The notes under the pieces are model-generated. The model worked only from the letters and a program-made list of their open reading frames with translations. It was not told the DNA's origin and did no database searches. A stretch of 64,000 bases of DNA from an uncultured Eubacterium sp. (GTDB taxonomy: Bacteria; Bacillota; Clostridia; Lachnospirales; Lachnospiraceae): positions 40,239 through 104,238 of the forward strand of contig CAJTVR010000003.1 of assembly GCA_910580075.1 (NCBI GenBank). The letters are read 5' to 3'. The position numbers were made by a program, and so were the translations under genes. Shown piece after piece: positions 25,824-34,492 of the stretch; positions within the stretch are counted from its first letter, which is position 1; the number at the start of each line of letters is the position of its first letter.

Positions 25824-26759
25824 TTAACCGTTCTTTTTGGGATAGTTCATATTACTGTCATCCAGATATTTTTTAATAGTTTCTATTTCATCGTACAATC
25901 TGTTTGTTTTTACGACCAGTTGTTTTGCAAGCGGTTCTTCTGACTTTTTACTTTTTTGCAATTTCTTTATATATTCCAGATAATCCTCTTTTTTCATCTT
26001 CTCCAGATTATCATACGGCATCTTTATAAAATCATTGTGCATGTTATAATTGATTTTCCCAATTATTTTCATAAATGCTTTATCAAATCCTGACTGTTCT
26101 TTCCCAAAATTAATCTGGCAGCGGTTAATGATAAATGCAAAAAAATCAGCAAACTGTAATAATATTTCATCTTCCGAATCTGCATATTCAATTTCTTTTA
26201 TTTTATCTGCACTATATGGAACAGATTGTTTCGTACCTGGTTTTTGCCGGCCTTCATCTGCAATAACCTTCACAGCGCTGTCTTGGCCATATCTGTTCTG
26301 ATACCTCTGTATGTACTTATCACATTCTCCAATCAGAGACATCAAAGCAAAATCTTCTGCTTTTCCTAATTTAAAATTATCAATCCTGTCATTCAGTACA
26401 GATTCGGAATAACCAGAAGCATTAACCGCCTCCTGGCTGACTGCCTTACATATAACCGGAAACCGGAATTCATTATAACAATGCACGATTCTTTCAATTA
26501 TATCCAGGCGTTCATTATCAGCTAATCCTTCAAACTCCTTCGTTCCCGCATAAATATATTTTGCATGAAATTCTTTTACTCCTGTATGCCTCTTCTTTAT
26601 ATTATTTAATTCCTGATATAATTTTTTCTCGATTTTCCTTTTTTCACTGCTTTTAATTATGACTGCAGCATAAAGCTTTGTCGATGCCGGATACGCTGGA
26701 TGAATATGCTCCATACCGGGTGAACCAGAATCATCTATATAAATATACGGATTAATCAT
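25824..26759 (-). CDS. DUF3800 domain protein
   Basis: 311 residues. The N-terminus YIYIDDSGSPG with paired acidic residues, the central IADEGRQ and the LLQFADFFAFIINR segment match DUF3800, a proposed RNase H-like fold with acidic active-site residues. The C-terminal third is lysine-rich and helical. DUF3800 proteins often lie in mobile or defence-associated regions, which agrees with the neighbouring kptA set, Rpn nuclease and IS remnant, but no activity can be asserted from the sequence alone. Confidence 0.85.
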   Translation of the reverse strand: MINPYIYIDDSGSPGMEHIHPAYPASTKLYAAVIIKSSEKRKIEKKLYQELNNIKKRHTGVKEFHAKYIYAGTKEFEGLADNERLDIIERIVHCYNEFRFPVICKAVSQEAVNASGYSESVLNDRIDNFKLGKAEDFALMSLIGECDKYIQRYQNRYGQDSAVKVIADEGRQKPGTKQSVPYSADKIKEIEYADSEDEILLQFADFFAFIINRCQINFGKEQSGFDKAFMKIIGKINYNMHNDFIKMPYDNLEKMKKEDYLEYIKKLQKSKKSEEPLAKQLVVKTNRLYDEIETIKKYLDDSNMNYPKKNG

Positions 26760-26786
26760 TGGTTTTTCTCCTAAAGCAGATTAATT

Positions 26787-27038
26787 TCATTTCTTTTCCT
26801 TATGTGCCGTAATGATCGTATAACTGCTCGCATTAACCGTTATAATGTAATTATCTGCATTAACATACCAATTTTTCCCTTTGCGTGTAATAACAGCATT
26901 TGCAGAACTAATTTCATTTTTACACCAGTCAGCCACATTATCTGTATCTAAAGACAGGTTTCTTTTAATACGTTTTATGCCTAATTCAGTTGTATGCAGT
27001 TTATTTAAGTTCTTTAGTAATTCATTATCTATATTCAT
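26787..27038 (-). CDS. DUF3781 domain protein
   Basis: 83 residues that match DUF3781 throughout: LLKNLNKLHTTELGIKRIKRNLSL, VADWCKNEI, VITRKGKNWYVNADNYIITVNASSYTIITAHK. Family members are small cytoplasmic proteins of unknown role, common in Clostridia. GAGGAA precedes the ATG. It may be co-transcribed with the DUF3800 gene 27 bases downstream on the same strand. Confidence 0.88.
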   Translation of the reverse strand: MNIDNELLKNLNKLHTTELGIKRIKRNLSLDTDNVADWCKNEISSANAVITRKGKNWYVNADNYIITVNASSYTIITAHKEKK

Positions 27039-27480
27039 ATTATAATGTTCCTCGTATTACAATGTTCCTGTTTGTATCACTAATAGAATATCACAGTCAC
27101 ACTCATATTTCCATTGTTTTTTATTTATGTTCTGAGCCTGCGAGTTATAACGTTTCAGCGGAATCTGTCTGTATTAAAGCCGCTGCTTCTGTTCTCCTTG
27201 ATCTGCCCGCTTCTTCTTACCGCCGAGTTCCTGTGATATTATTGGCACAATAAAAAAGCGGCATTTCAATACTTCTCGGAACACAGCCCCAGGCTGCCTG
27301 ATGAAGCACATAATCTGCATCTTTACAGACATTTATGCAAGTTTTCAAATTTTTAATGTCTCCCCTGATAAATTCAAATTTTTTAGGTTTTTATTGATTA
27401 ATTTCTGATAACACAAAAAGCACCCAAAAACCACTTTTTCAAGCCTGGGTGCTTTCTTTAGCTGCTCTGTTATTATATTA
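27039..27480. other. Gene-poor stretch between DUF3781 and the Rpn nuclease gene
   Basis: About 440 bases without a recognisable gene. Apart from the terminator at 27417-27455, I see no conserved motif. The region presumably includes the promoter for the DUF3781-DUF3800 genes, but no convincing -35/-10 pair stands out. Confidence 0.5.
27417..27455 (-). terminator. Intrinsic terminator of the Rpn nuclease gene
   Basis: A 10-base stem AAAGCACCCA (27417-27426) with TGGGTGCTTT (27446-27455). Read on the minus strand it ends in a CTTTTT tract. It lies 25 bases beyond the nuclease stop codon. Confidence 0.8.
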
Positions 27481-28614
27481 TTAATGTGCACGGATACGGC
27501 TGCTGTAGATGCCTGTGACCTCATCCTTTGGCCGGCCGTATTTGGCAGATGCAATTTCTACCGCATTCGAAATATTAATTCCGCATTCAAGAAGCGAATC
27601 AATCAGTATAACAATTCCTTCCAGGATTCCTTCTGCTTTTCCTTCCAGAATTCCTTCTGCTTTTCCTTCCAGAATTCCTTCTGCTTTTCCTTCCATGCGT
27701 CCTCGTTCCAGGTTTGTCAGTCCGCTGTTCATTGCAAGCACCTCCCTTTCTAAGCCCGGATCCCAGAAGCTTACATATTTTGTTTTCATGCGGATATCCT
27801 GCAGTCCTCCTGCAAACATCAGCGAAACATACTCGACTGCTTCATCATGCCCGTCTTTTACCAGTTTTGTTTCCAGTATGCTTCTGTCAATATACAGAAA
27901 TACAATCCGCATCAGGTCTGCTGTATTTTCCAGCTCTGCCAGTTCACGGGATGCCCGGCTGCTGCCGGCAGGCTGTTCCCTGGTCTGCTCATCCAGGGCC
28001 ATCCTCAGGCCGGCCCTGCGCCCGGCAAGCGGAAACGATTTCGGCACCAGTGTCACCCATACGGTATAGACCGGCTGCAAGTCTTCGTAAATGGTATCAT
28101 CCGTGACGGCCCCTTTCTGCGAGCTGAGCATTCTTGCCGCATAAAAGCCGGCCCTTTTCACCAGCGGATAGCCCGGTGCATGCTTCCTCTGCATTTCCAG
28201 GTCCAGGATGATCCGCACGGCTATTTTCTTTTTCTTATAATACCTGACTTTATCCGGCGGCAGGGCAATCTTCGTAAATACATCAAATTTTGTTGTATAT
28301 TCCGCAATATCTGAAATCTCTGCGGATGCCGTATTGGTCCTTCCCGCAGATACTTCCCGGTCCAGCTCCGCAGCATCCATTAGTTCCATAATCTGTTCCG
28401 CACTGCAGTCTTTGTAAAAATCAATCGTATGCTTTACCAGCACAGCCAGGATTTTCTTGTTGGAAAATACGTTCTTAAACCGCTGGTCCGGCGTGATGCT
28501 GTCGTCATAGCTGTATTCATTTTCAATGCGCAGCGTTTCGTCTTTTTCCAGGCCCGGAATTATTTCTGCATCACTGCCGCTTCTGCCGGCGGCATTTTTC
28601 TGTTCTGTATTCAA
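27481..28614 (-). CDS. Rpn family PD-(D/E)XK nuclease (transposase-like)
   Basis: 377 residues of the Rpn / PD-(D/E)XK nuclease family transposase group, which promote recombination in Enterobacteria. The start is typical: DDSITPDQRFKNVFSNKKILAVLV. The predicted catalytic region follows as EYTTKFDVFTKI and VRIILDLEMQRKHAPGYPLVKRAGFYAARML (D and E-x-Q). MKTKYVSFWDPGLEREVLAMN is a late family segment. Near the C-terminus, GILEGKAE is repeated three times, encoded by 24-base direct repeats. GGAGGAAG precedes the ATG. It appears intact and lies beside a decayed IS3 element. Confidence 0.9.
   Translation of the reverse strand: MNTEQKNAAGRSGSDAEIIPGLEKDETLRIENEYSYDDSITPDQRFKNVFSNKKILAVLVKHTIDFYKDCSAEQIMELMDAAELDREVSAGRTNTASAEISDIAEYTTKFDVFTKIALPPDKVRYYKKKKIAVRIILDLEMQRKHAPGYPLVKRAGFYAARMLSSQKGAVTDDTIYEDLQPVYTVWVTLVPKSFPLAGRRAGLRMALDEQTREQPAGSSRASRELAELENTADLMRIVFLYIDRSILETKLVKDGHDEAVEYVSLMFAGGLQDIRMKTKYVSFWDPGLEREVLAMNSGLTNLERGRMEGKAEGILEGKAEGILEGKAEGILEGIVILIDSLLECGINISNAVEIASAKYGRPKDEVTGIYSSRIRAH
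27617..27694. repeat. 24-base tandem repeat, three units, inside the Rpn gene
   Basis: Units at 27617-27640, 27641-27664 and 27665-27688 are identical except for one base in the first, followed by a partial unit. Each encodes eight residues (EGKAEGIL), so changes in copy number stay in frame. The peptide would form a charged helix near the C-terminus. Confidence 0.9.
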
Positions 28615-28783
28615 CGGTTCTTCCTCCTGTAATAATAATACACCCGCTGATAGCAGTTTTGCAATATAAAATTAATAGGAAGCCAGGACGGCTGTATAAA
28701 AAAGCATCCAAAACCATAATGATATGATACCTCTAAAGCAGACAGATAAAATATAAAAATCTGTTACTTTGGAGGTGTTTTTC

Positions 28784-29818
28784 ATGTCCAGAAAAACAAA
28801 GTTTACACCGGAAGAAAAAGAACAGGCTGTTATAGATTATCTTGAAGGAAATAAATCCAGGACGCAGATTTGTGAAGAACTATGTATATCTTCAAGAACT
28901 ATTCAGGATTGGGCCTTAATTTATAATAAACATGGAATTGCAGGCTTTTCAAGAAAAATACGGAACCGGTCTTATTCCAAAGAGTTTAAAATGAAAGTAG
29001 TTGAGGAATATATAAGGGGCGAAGGCTCTTCCATTGATTTGGGAATAAAATATGGTATTCCTTCCGGTCTTTTAAGAAGCCGGGTAAGGATGTATAATGC
29101 CAATAGAGAACTTAAGGATTACTATAGAATGGATGTGCAAACAGCTTGAAATATCAAGGGCTGCTTATTATAAATGGCTGCATCGTGAAGCGCCTTATGA
29201 GGAACTTGAAAATATCAGACTCGCAGAACTTATCAAAGAGAACGCTTTTGTCATATCCCGGGATACCGGCGAATGACATCCTGGATCAGTCATTTTAATC
29301 ATACCTGCTACAGCAGGAACAGAGTTCACAGAATTATGAAAAAGCTGGATATCCATTCCGTAATCCGTAAAAAGAAGAAAAAGTATATTTATTCCAGTCC
29401 AGATGAAACGGCAGAAAATATACTTCAAAGGGATTTTTATGCTGCTCCCAATCAAAAACGTGCTGCAGACGTAACGGAATTCAAAGTCCCCGGGGAGAAA
29501 AAGAAACTGTATTTAAGTGCCATTATAGATCTCTATGACAAATATCCTGCAGCATATGCTGTTAGTGCAGGAAACGACAACAGGTTAGTCTTTAAAACAT
29601 TTTATAAAGCAACTGCTGCGAATCCGGATGCCAAACCGATTTTTCATTCAGGCCGGGGATTCCGGTATACCAGCAAGGCATTCAGGAAGAAACTTGAAAA
29701 ACAGGAAAGGGAACAGTCTGTATCCGGAGCCGGCCACTGCATCGATAATGGACCAGCAGAAGGATTTTGGGGGATTATAAAATCTGAAATGTACCAGACC
29801 TTCAGCCGGTCTTCGTAA
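28784..29818 (+). pseudogene. Decayed IS3-family (IS150-like) transposase orfA/orfB
   Basis: orfA (28784-29149) is preceded by GGAGGTG and encodes an HTH protein (KFTPEEKEQAVIDYLEGNKSRTQICEELCISSRTIQDW) but ends early. The orfB reading continues as KQLEISRAAYYKWLHREAPYEE, shifts frame before GYRRMTSWI, and resumes at 29273 through a DDE-type integrase core. The first catalytic D is present in AADVTEF. The second motif reads HSGRG instead of HSDRG, so the second D is lost. CIDNGPAEGFWG retains the E. The C-terminal part after KSEMY is missing. Several small internal deletions are also apparent. Not functional. Confidence 0.88.
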
Positions 29819-29841
29819 ATGGAATCCGGAGTGCCCGCTGC

Positions 29842-30599
29842 TCAGCATACAATATCCCTGCACCACTTCCATGGCAGTTTTGAAATTCCAGATGCCAAAA
29901 GCAGACTGATCACATAAATTACCACACATGAAAAAACTGACGACCGCATTTGCATCCAGGAATCACCTGCCACTTTCACCAATGCCAGGCCAACAGTATA
30001 ATGAATACAGTAAATACCCTGACTATACACAGCTATTTGTCCAGCAGCCTACAAAAATGGCCTGGAAACTGTAATGACAGGAATATAATAACTGCAGATA
30101 ACAAGAACAGCAGTAATAACCATGATATCCCAGTTAAAATACATTACAGTTTCCAGAGAAGTATGTCCCATAAAAAGCTGAAATCCAAGCTCTTTAAACC
30201 CATAGCATGCGCTTCCTCTGAAGAAAAGAGAGTATATATTATATACACAGAACGTGATCAGCGGCCAGATAAGATAAGGCTTGAGCAGACGGATGATCCG
30301 CTTCTGCAGCTTTTTCAAACTGCCGCTTTCTATGCTGTCTGCTGAAAAATAAAATGCCAGCAGAACAAAGCCGTGTACGGCGCATAACTTTGCAGAATCA
30401 AGTATTTCATAAAATATACTATTCCTGTCATTTACCCAGAAATGACACAGAATAACGCAAAAACTCATAAATATCCTTAAAATATCAAAGCCGGCAATCC
30501 TATCTCCCCCCGACTGCCAGATACAAAGAACCGTAAATCCGAATTCTGGTTTTTCAAATCCATTTTCATATTTTTCCCGTTCATCTCTGCTTTCATCAT
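29842..30599 (-). pseudogene. Broken membrane acyltransferase (acyltransferase 3 family)
   Basis: Remnant of a polytopic O-acyltransferase that would modify surface sugars. An ATG at 30599 follows the epimerase stop by two bases. The frame then shifts at a G6 run (30506-30511); one more G would join it to DRIAGFDILRIFMSFCVILCHF, the classic N-terminus. The frame continues through hydrophobic segments to an in-frame TAG at 30049-30051, followed by AAGQIAVYSQGIYCIHYTVGLALVKV, the usual C-terminal region. Two lesions, so very probably inactive, although the G-run could switch. Confidence 0.75.
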
Positions 30600-30601
30600 C
30601 G

Positions 30602-31471
30602 TTACCAGCCAGATTCCGACTGCCGGATGCTCTTTTTAATGCTTTTTATTTCAATCCATTCCACAGGAACATTCAGCCTCTGATCACATAAATAGCCATG
30701 AAATATATCTTGTAAGATCTGTATTCTGACAGTCAGCAAACGGATAAGCGGATTTAGTATTTTTGTTACTTTTAAATCTTTTCCATGAAATTCTGCAATT
30801 TCCAAGGCCATTTCATACGCACTTTCATATCTGATATCCTGAGGAAAATATACACCAGGCTTTTTATAATAAATAATATTTCTTATTACAGATGAAACAT
30901 TATCGATATGTATCCTGCTGCATTTCCTGCCAAATAACGGAAAAAAAGGGAGTTTTCTGACAAGTTTTGAAAGTATATGATAACTTCCCGGACATTCATA
31001 ACCATATACTTCTGGTAAACGTATTATAGAAACACAAAATAAGCGGTCGTTCCGTTTCCATAATTCTTTTTCAATAGCAAATTCTTTTTTTCCCGCTTCA
31101 TCAGAAGGAAGAACAGGTGTTTTTATTGTAATCATACCTTTTATCTTCCCATATACATGCAGTGAGCTTAAATATAGAAACATGCCAGCGCCTGACTTTT
31201 TTGCAATGTCTGCAGTCTTAAGAGCATCATCTGTTCCAGCATCATATAAAACGGCATCATAACCTGAAAAATCAAATGATTTTTTCGTACAGTCTCTTAC
31301 GTCAGTGATATCCGTCTGAAAGAAATCCGGCCGCCTGAGCACAAAACTGAGGAATGATTTTCCGATATACGAGTTTATCCCTATAACAAGTATCCGTTTT
31401 TTCTTTGAAAAATCCGGCTTCTTCATACCACTTATTTTTGCAGTTTCGGGGGAATCAGTAAATATTTTCAC
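30602..31471 (-). CDS. NAD-dependent epimerase/dehydratase-like protein, probably impaired
   Basis: 289 residues with a GTG start (GGAGG 8 bases upstream). The N-terminal Rossmann loop ILVIGINSYIGKSF resembles GxxxxIG of extended short-chain dehydrogenases, and LYLSSLHVYGK supplies the SS segment. It is a paralogue of the 51555-52799 protein: ITGKGSYIG, LSSMSVYGK and VIRPPMVYGKGCRGNY align with its IGINSYIG, LSSLHVYGK and IIRLPEVYGYECPGSY. The YxxxK catalytic tyrosine seen there as YGESK appears here as FAIEK, so activity is doubtful. It lies among broken genes. Confidence 0.7.
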   Translation of the reverse strand: MKIFTDSPETAKISGMKKPDFSKKKRILVIGINSYIGKSFLSFVLRRPDFFQTDITDVRDCTKKSFDFSGYDAVLYDAGTDDALKTADIAKKSGAGMFLYLSSLHVYGKIKGMITIKTPVLPSDEAGKKEFAIEKELWKRNDRLFCVSIIRLPEVYGYECPGSYHILSKLVRKLPFFPLFGRKCSRIHIDNVSSVIRNIIYYKKPGVYFPQDIRYESAYEMALEIAEFHGKDLKVTKILNPLIRLLTVRIQILQDIFHGYLCDQRLNVPVEWIEIKSIKKSIRQSESGW

Positions 31472-31563
31472 TTTTAAATACCTCCGTATATTTTTATTCT
31501 CTGATAAGGCAGCTGCAGTTTTTATGCTTATTTCGGTGAAAGTTCCCTGCAGTTTTGGGTTTA

Positions 31564-31850
31564 TTATTTTAAAACATTTACAAGCAGGTCTATTTTTTCA
31601 TGCATTGGTATAGAATGATTTCCGACAAAGAACGCATTCTCATGAAGATAATCTGCATGTTCCAAGTTTCCGGCTATTGAATAATCCATATATTTTAATG
31701 CCTTCTGTCTTATAAAATTTCCAGCAGCCACAGGCCGTGTCTCGATTCCATTTACTGCAAGCAGCCGGACGTATTTCTCACGTTCTCCGCTGATTCTTTT
31801 TGGAAGGATAACTGCAAAACCAAACCATGAAGACTCACCACATTCTTTCT
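31564..31850 (-). pseudogene. C-terminal remnant of a DegT/DnrJ/EryC1 sugar aminotransferase
   Basis: About 95 codons read as GESSWFGFAVILPKRISGEREKYVRLLAVNGIETRPVAAGNF and continue to FVGNHSIPMHEKIDLLVNVLK, then TAA at 31564-31566. This is the C-terminal end of a PLP-dependent nucleotide-sugar aminotransferase or RfbH-like dehydrase. The N-terminal two thirds, including the PLP lysine, are absent. The remnant abuts the truncated fcl gene, so one deletion probably removed the 3' part of fcl and the 5' part of this gene. Confidence 0.75.
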
Positions 31851-31863
31851 GAATTAGAAAATC

Positions 31864-32241
31864 TTATTCTTCTTTCATCGGCTGCGGTGACAGTCTCGGG
31901 TAAATGCAGGAAGACGCTAAAAAAAGCAGCTTTTTCACCTTGTATTTTCTTGCACACTCAATCACATTATTCTGGATTGCCAGATTATCATATAAAAATT
32001 CAGCCGGAGATTCTATGTTTGCCATAATTCCTCCTACTTTTGCTGCTGCAAGAACCACATAATCCGGCTGTTCTTTTTCAAAGTAAAGCCTGCTCTGTTC
32101 CTGAGAACGCAAGTCCAGTTTTGATGATCTTAAACCGATAATATTGCCATACCCTTCTGCTCTGAATTTTCTTTCAATAGCTGAACCTACAAGCCCGTTT
32201 CTGCCAGCAATAAAAATTTTACTGTCTTTTTCCATATACAT
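31864..32241 (-). pseudogene. fcl: Truncated GDP-L-fucose synthase
   Basis: 125 residues from KIFIAGRNGLVGSAIERKF to LFLASSCIYPRLSPQPMKEE, matching the first two fifths of GDP-4-keto-6-deoxymannose epimerase-reductase (about 310 residues). Translation stops just after the SSCIYP motif, before the catalytic YxxxK and the substrate domain. Downstream sequence is the DegT remnant. The product cannot be active. It follows the broken gmd gene, so GDP-fucose formation from this locus is lost. Confidence 0.85.
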
Positions 32242-32262
32242 TCACCACTTTTATTTATATTA

Positions 32263-33299
32263 TTAAATACTGCTTCCTGCTTTTTCACGTTTTGCCAGTT
32301 CTCTGTCATGTACTGCCATAATCCTTATCAGCTCTTCATAACTTGTTTTCATCGGATTCCATCCAAGTTCCCGTTTTGCTTTTGAAGGATTTCCCAGGAG
32401 ATTTACCACATCCGTTGGGCGAAACCACTGCGGATTTACGCATACAAGCATTCTTCCTGAAGAAGTATCGTACCCTTTTTTGTGAATGCCGCTCCCTTTC
32501 CATACCCTCTGGATACCATTCACATTAAACGCACGTTCTGTAAAATCCTGTACCGTATGCTGCACACCTGTTGCAATGACAAAATCCTGCGGCCTGTCAT
32601 TTTGCAGCATCAGCCACATACATTCTACATAATCTTTTGCATATCCCCAGTCACGTTTTGCATCCATGTTTCCAAGCTCCAGGTGGGTTTGCAGTCCTTC
32701 TGCTATCCGGCCTGCAGCAAGCGTAATTTTTCGTGTCACGAAATTCTCTCCCCGGCGCTCAGATTCATGATTAAACAAAATTCCATTACAGCAGAACATG
32801 CCATAAGCTTCCCGGTACTCTTTTACAATCCAAAACCCATACTGTTTTGCCACAGCATACGGTGAATACGGGTGAAACGGAGTTTCTTCATCCTGGGGCA
32901 CTTCCTGCACTCTTCCGTACAGTTCTGATGTAGAAGCCTGGTAAATACGGCATGTTTTATCCATTCCGAGCATCCTGACCGCTTCTAAAATCCTCAGTAC
33001 CCCAAGCGCAGCCACATCACCACAGTATTCTGGTGCTTCAAAACTTATGGCCACATGGCTCTGTGCGCCCAGGTTATATATTTCATCCGGTCTGCATTCT
33101 GCCAGAATTCTGACTATAGAAGATGAATCTGATAAATCTCCATAATACAAAATCACCTGATGATCTCTAATCAAGTGATGAATTCTTTCTGTATTCGAAA
33201 CAGATGCCCTTCGTAAACTTCATATCCTTTTTCCAGTAAAAATTCAGCCAGATAAGAGCCATCCTGGCCGGTTATCCCTGTAATTAATGCTCTCTTCAT
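32263..33299 (-). pseudogene. gmd: Frameshifted GDP-mannose 4,6-dehydratase
   Basis: The ATG at 33299 gives MKRALITGITGQDGSYLAEFLLEKGYEVY, the standard N-terminus, but the frame then shifts near 33213 and hits a stop. The correct frame resumes as ASVSNTERIHHLIRDHQVILYYGDLSDSSS. Compared with the family sequence, about ten bases that encode GIIRR appear deleted. The rest is complete: SPYAVAKQYGFWI with the catalytic YxxxK, ILFNHESERRGENFVTRKIT, and the C-terminus. An internal ATG at 33174 would lack the NAD-binding GxxGxxG, so a restart product should be inactive. Confidence 0.85.
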
Positions 33300-33313
33300 A
33301 AATCATCCTTTTA

Positions 33314-34429
33314 TCATCTAATAAATTCCATAAATTTCCGCTTATTTTCTACAGCAGCATCTGCCGGCCTGCCAAGATCTGATCTCGCACCCAGAGCACA
33401 TTTTATTTCAATAAACACTAAATCCCTGCGTCTCTTTGCCTCAGCAAGTTCTCTGTCCAGACTTTCAAATTCAGAAACACAGACACTGTACGGATATCCG
33501 CAGGACTTTGCTATTTTAAATAAATCAAGGCCGCTCATGGCGGTCGGCTGCCCGCCGACTGTTTCATGTGCCCCGTTATGAATCACAATATGAATCAAAT
33601 TTTTCGGACGGTGGTGTGCAATCACCGGCAGCGCTCCCATATGCATCAAAAGAGCTCCGTCCCCGTCAATGCACCATATTGTTTTCTGCGGTTTGAACAG
33701 AGCAGCCCCAAGTGCTATGGAACTTGCATGGCCCATGGACCCTATTGTCAGGAAATCTTTTTCATGTCCCTGGCCGAGTGCTTCCCGTATTTCGTACAGC
33801 TCACGGCTTGCCTTTCCTGTCGTAGATATAACCGGGTCGCTGCCGCTGGCCGCTGCGATATGCCGGATGACATCCTCGCGTTTCAATACGTTTCCGTTTT
33901 GGTACTTCAGAGGCATTTCATAGCTTAATGCTCCCTTTCTTACCAGAATGGCAGCACTTTTTCCTTTTTCCAGCAATACTTTAAACTGGCTCAGCGCTTT
34001 ATTTAATTCATCGCATGAAGTATCCGATGAAAGTATAAAATAAGGAACACCCATATCTTCCAGCAGTCTGCAGGTGATCCTGCCCTGGTAAATATGCTGC
34101 GGTTCGTCATGCACGCCCGGCTCACCGCGCCAGCCTATAATAAATATACAGGGTATGGCATAAACCTCCTCGTTTAAAAGGCTTGCCAGCGGATTAATCA
34201 CATTCCCTTCTCCGCTGTTTTGCATATATACAGCAGGTACTTTTCCCGTAGCCAGATGATATCCTGCTGCAGCTGCGGCTGCATTTCCTTCGTTAGCCGC
34301 GATGATATGATGCCTGCTGTCTGTCCCGTATACATTTATAAGATAATCGCCCAGTGCCCGCAGATTGCTGTCTGGGACTCCTGCATAAAAATCCGAATGA
34401 ACGGCTTTTACCAGTACTGAAACATCCAT
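33314..34429 (-). CDS. aepY: Phosphonopyruvate decarboxylase
   Basis: A ThDP enzyme converting phosphonopyruvate to phosphonoacetaldehyde, the step that pulls the unfavourable PEP mutase reaction forward. 371 residues. Key segments are FYAGVPDSNLRALGDYL, AANEGNAAAAAAGYHLATGK (ThDP-activating glutamate), YMQNSGEGN, and the cofactor motif GDGALLMHMGALPVIA followed by the asparagine in IVIHNGAHET. The C-terminal RSDLGRP is also seen in homologues. It is last in the phnW - cytidylyltransferase - aepY series. GGAGAA lies upstream of the ATG. Confidence 0.94.
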   Translation of the reverse strand: MDVSVLVKAVHSDFYAGVPDSNLRALGDYLINVYGTDSRHHIIAANEGNAAAAAAGYHLATGKVPAVYMQNSGEGNVINPLASLLNEEVYAIPCIFIIGWRGEPGVHDEPQHIYQGRITCRLLEDMGVPYFILSSDTSCDELNKALSQFKVLLEKGKSAAILVRKGALSYEMPLKYQNGNVLKREDVIRHIAAASGSDPVISTTGKASRELYEIREALGQGHEKDFLTIGSMGHASSIALGAALFKPQKTIWCIDGDGALLMHMGALPVIAHHRPKNLIHIVIHNGAHETVGGQPTAMSGLDLFKIAKSCGYPYSVCVSEFESLDRELAEAKRRRDLVFIEIKCALGARSDLGRPADAAVENKRKFMEFIR

Positions 34430-34492
34430 ATATTCTCCTTTCGACCATTCAGACAGTTACTGCTGTGCAGTCTCCTATCCTGTTTTTGTCTG

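Noticed and set aside
27617..27694. CRISPR-like tandem repeat
   Set aside because: The units are directly adjacent with no spacers and lie in frame in a coding gene.
27509..28069. A 186-codon plus-strand open frame opposite the Rpn nuclease gene
   Set aside because: It is antisense to a gene with clear family motifs and carries low-complexity residues produced by the tandem repeat.
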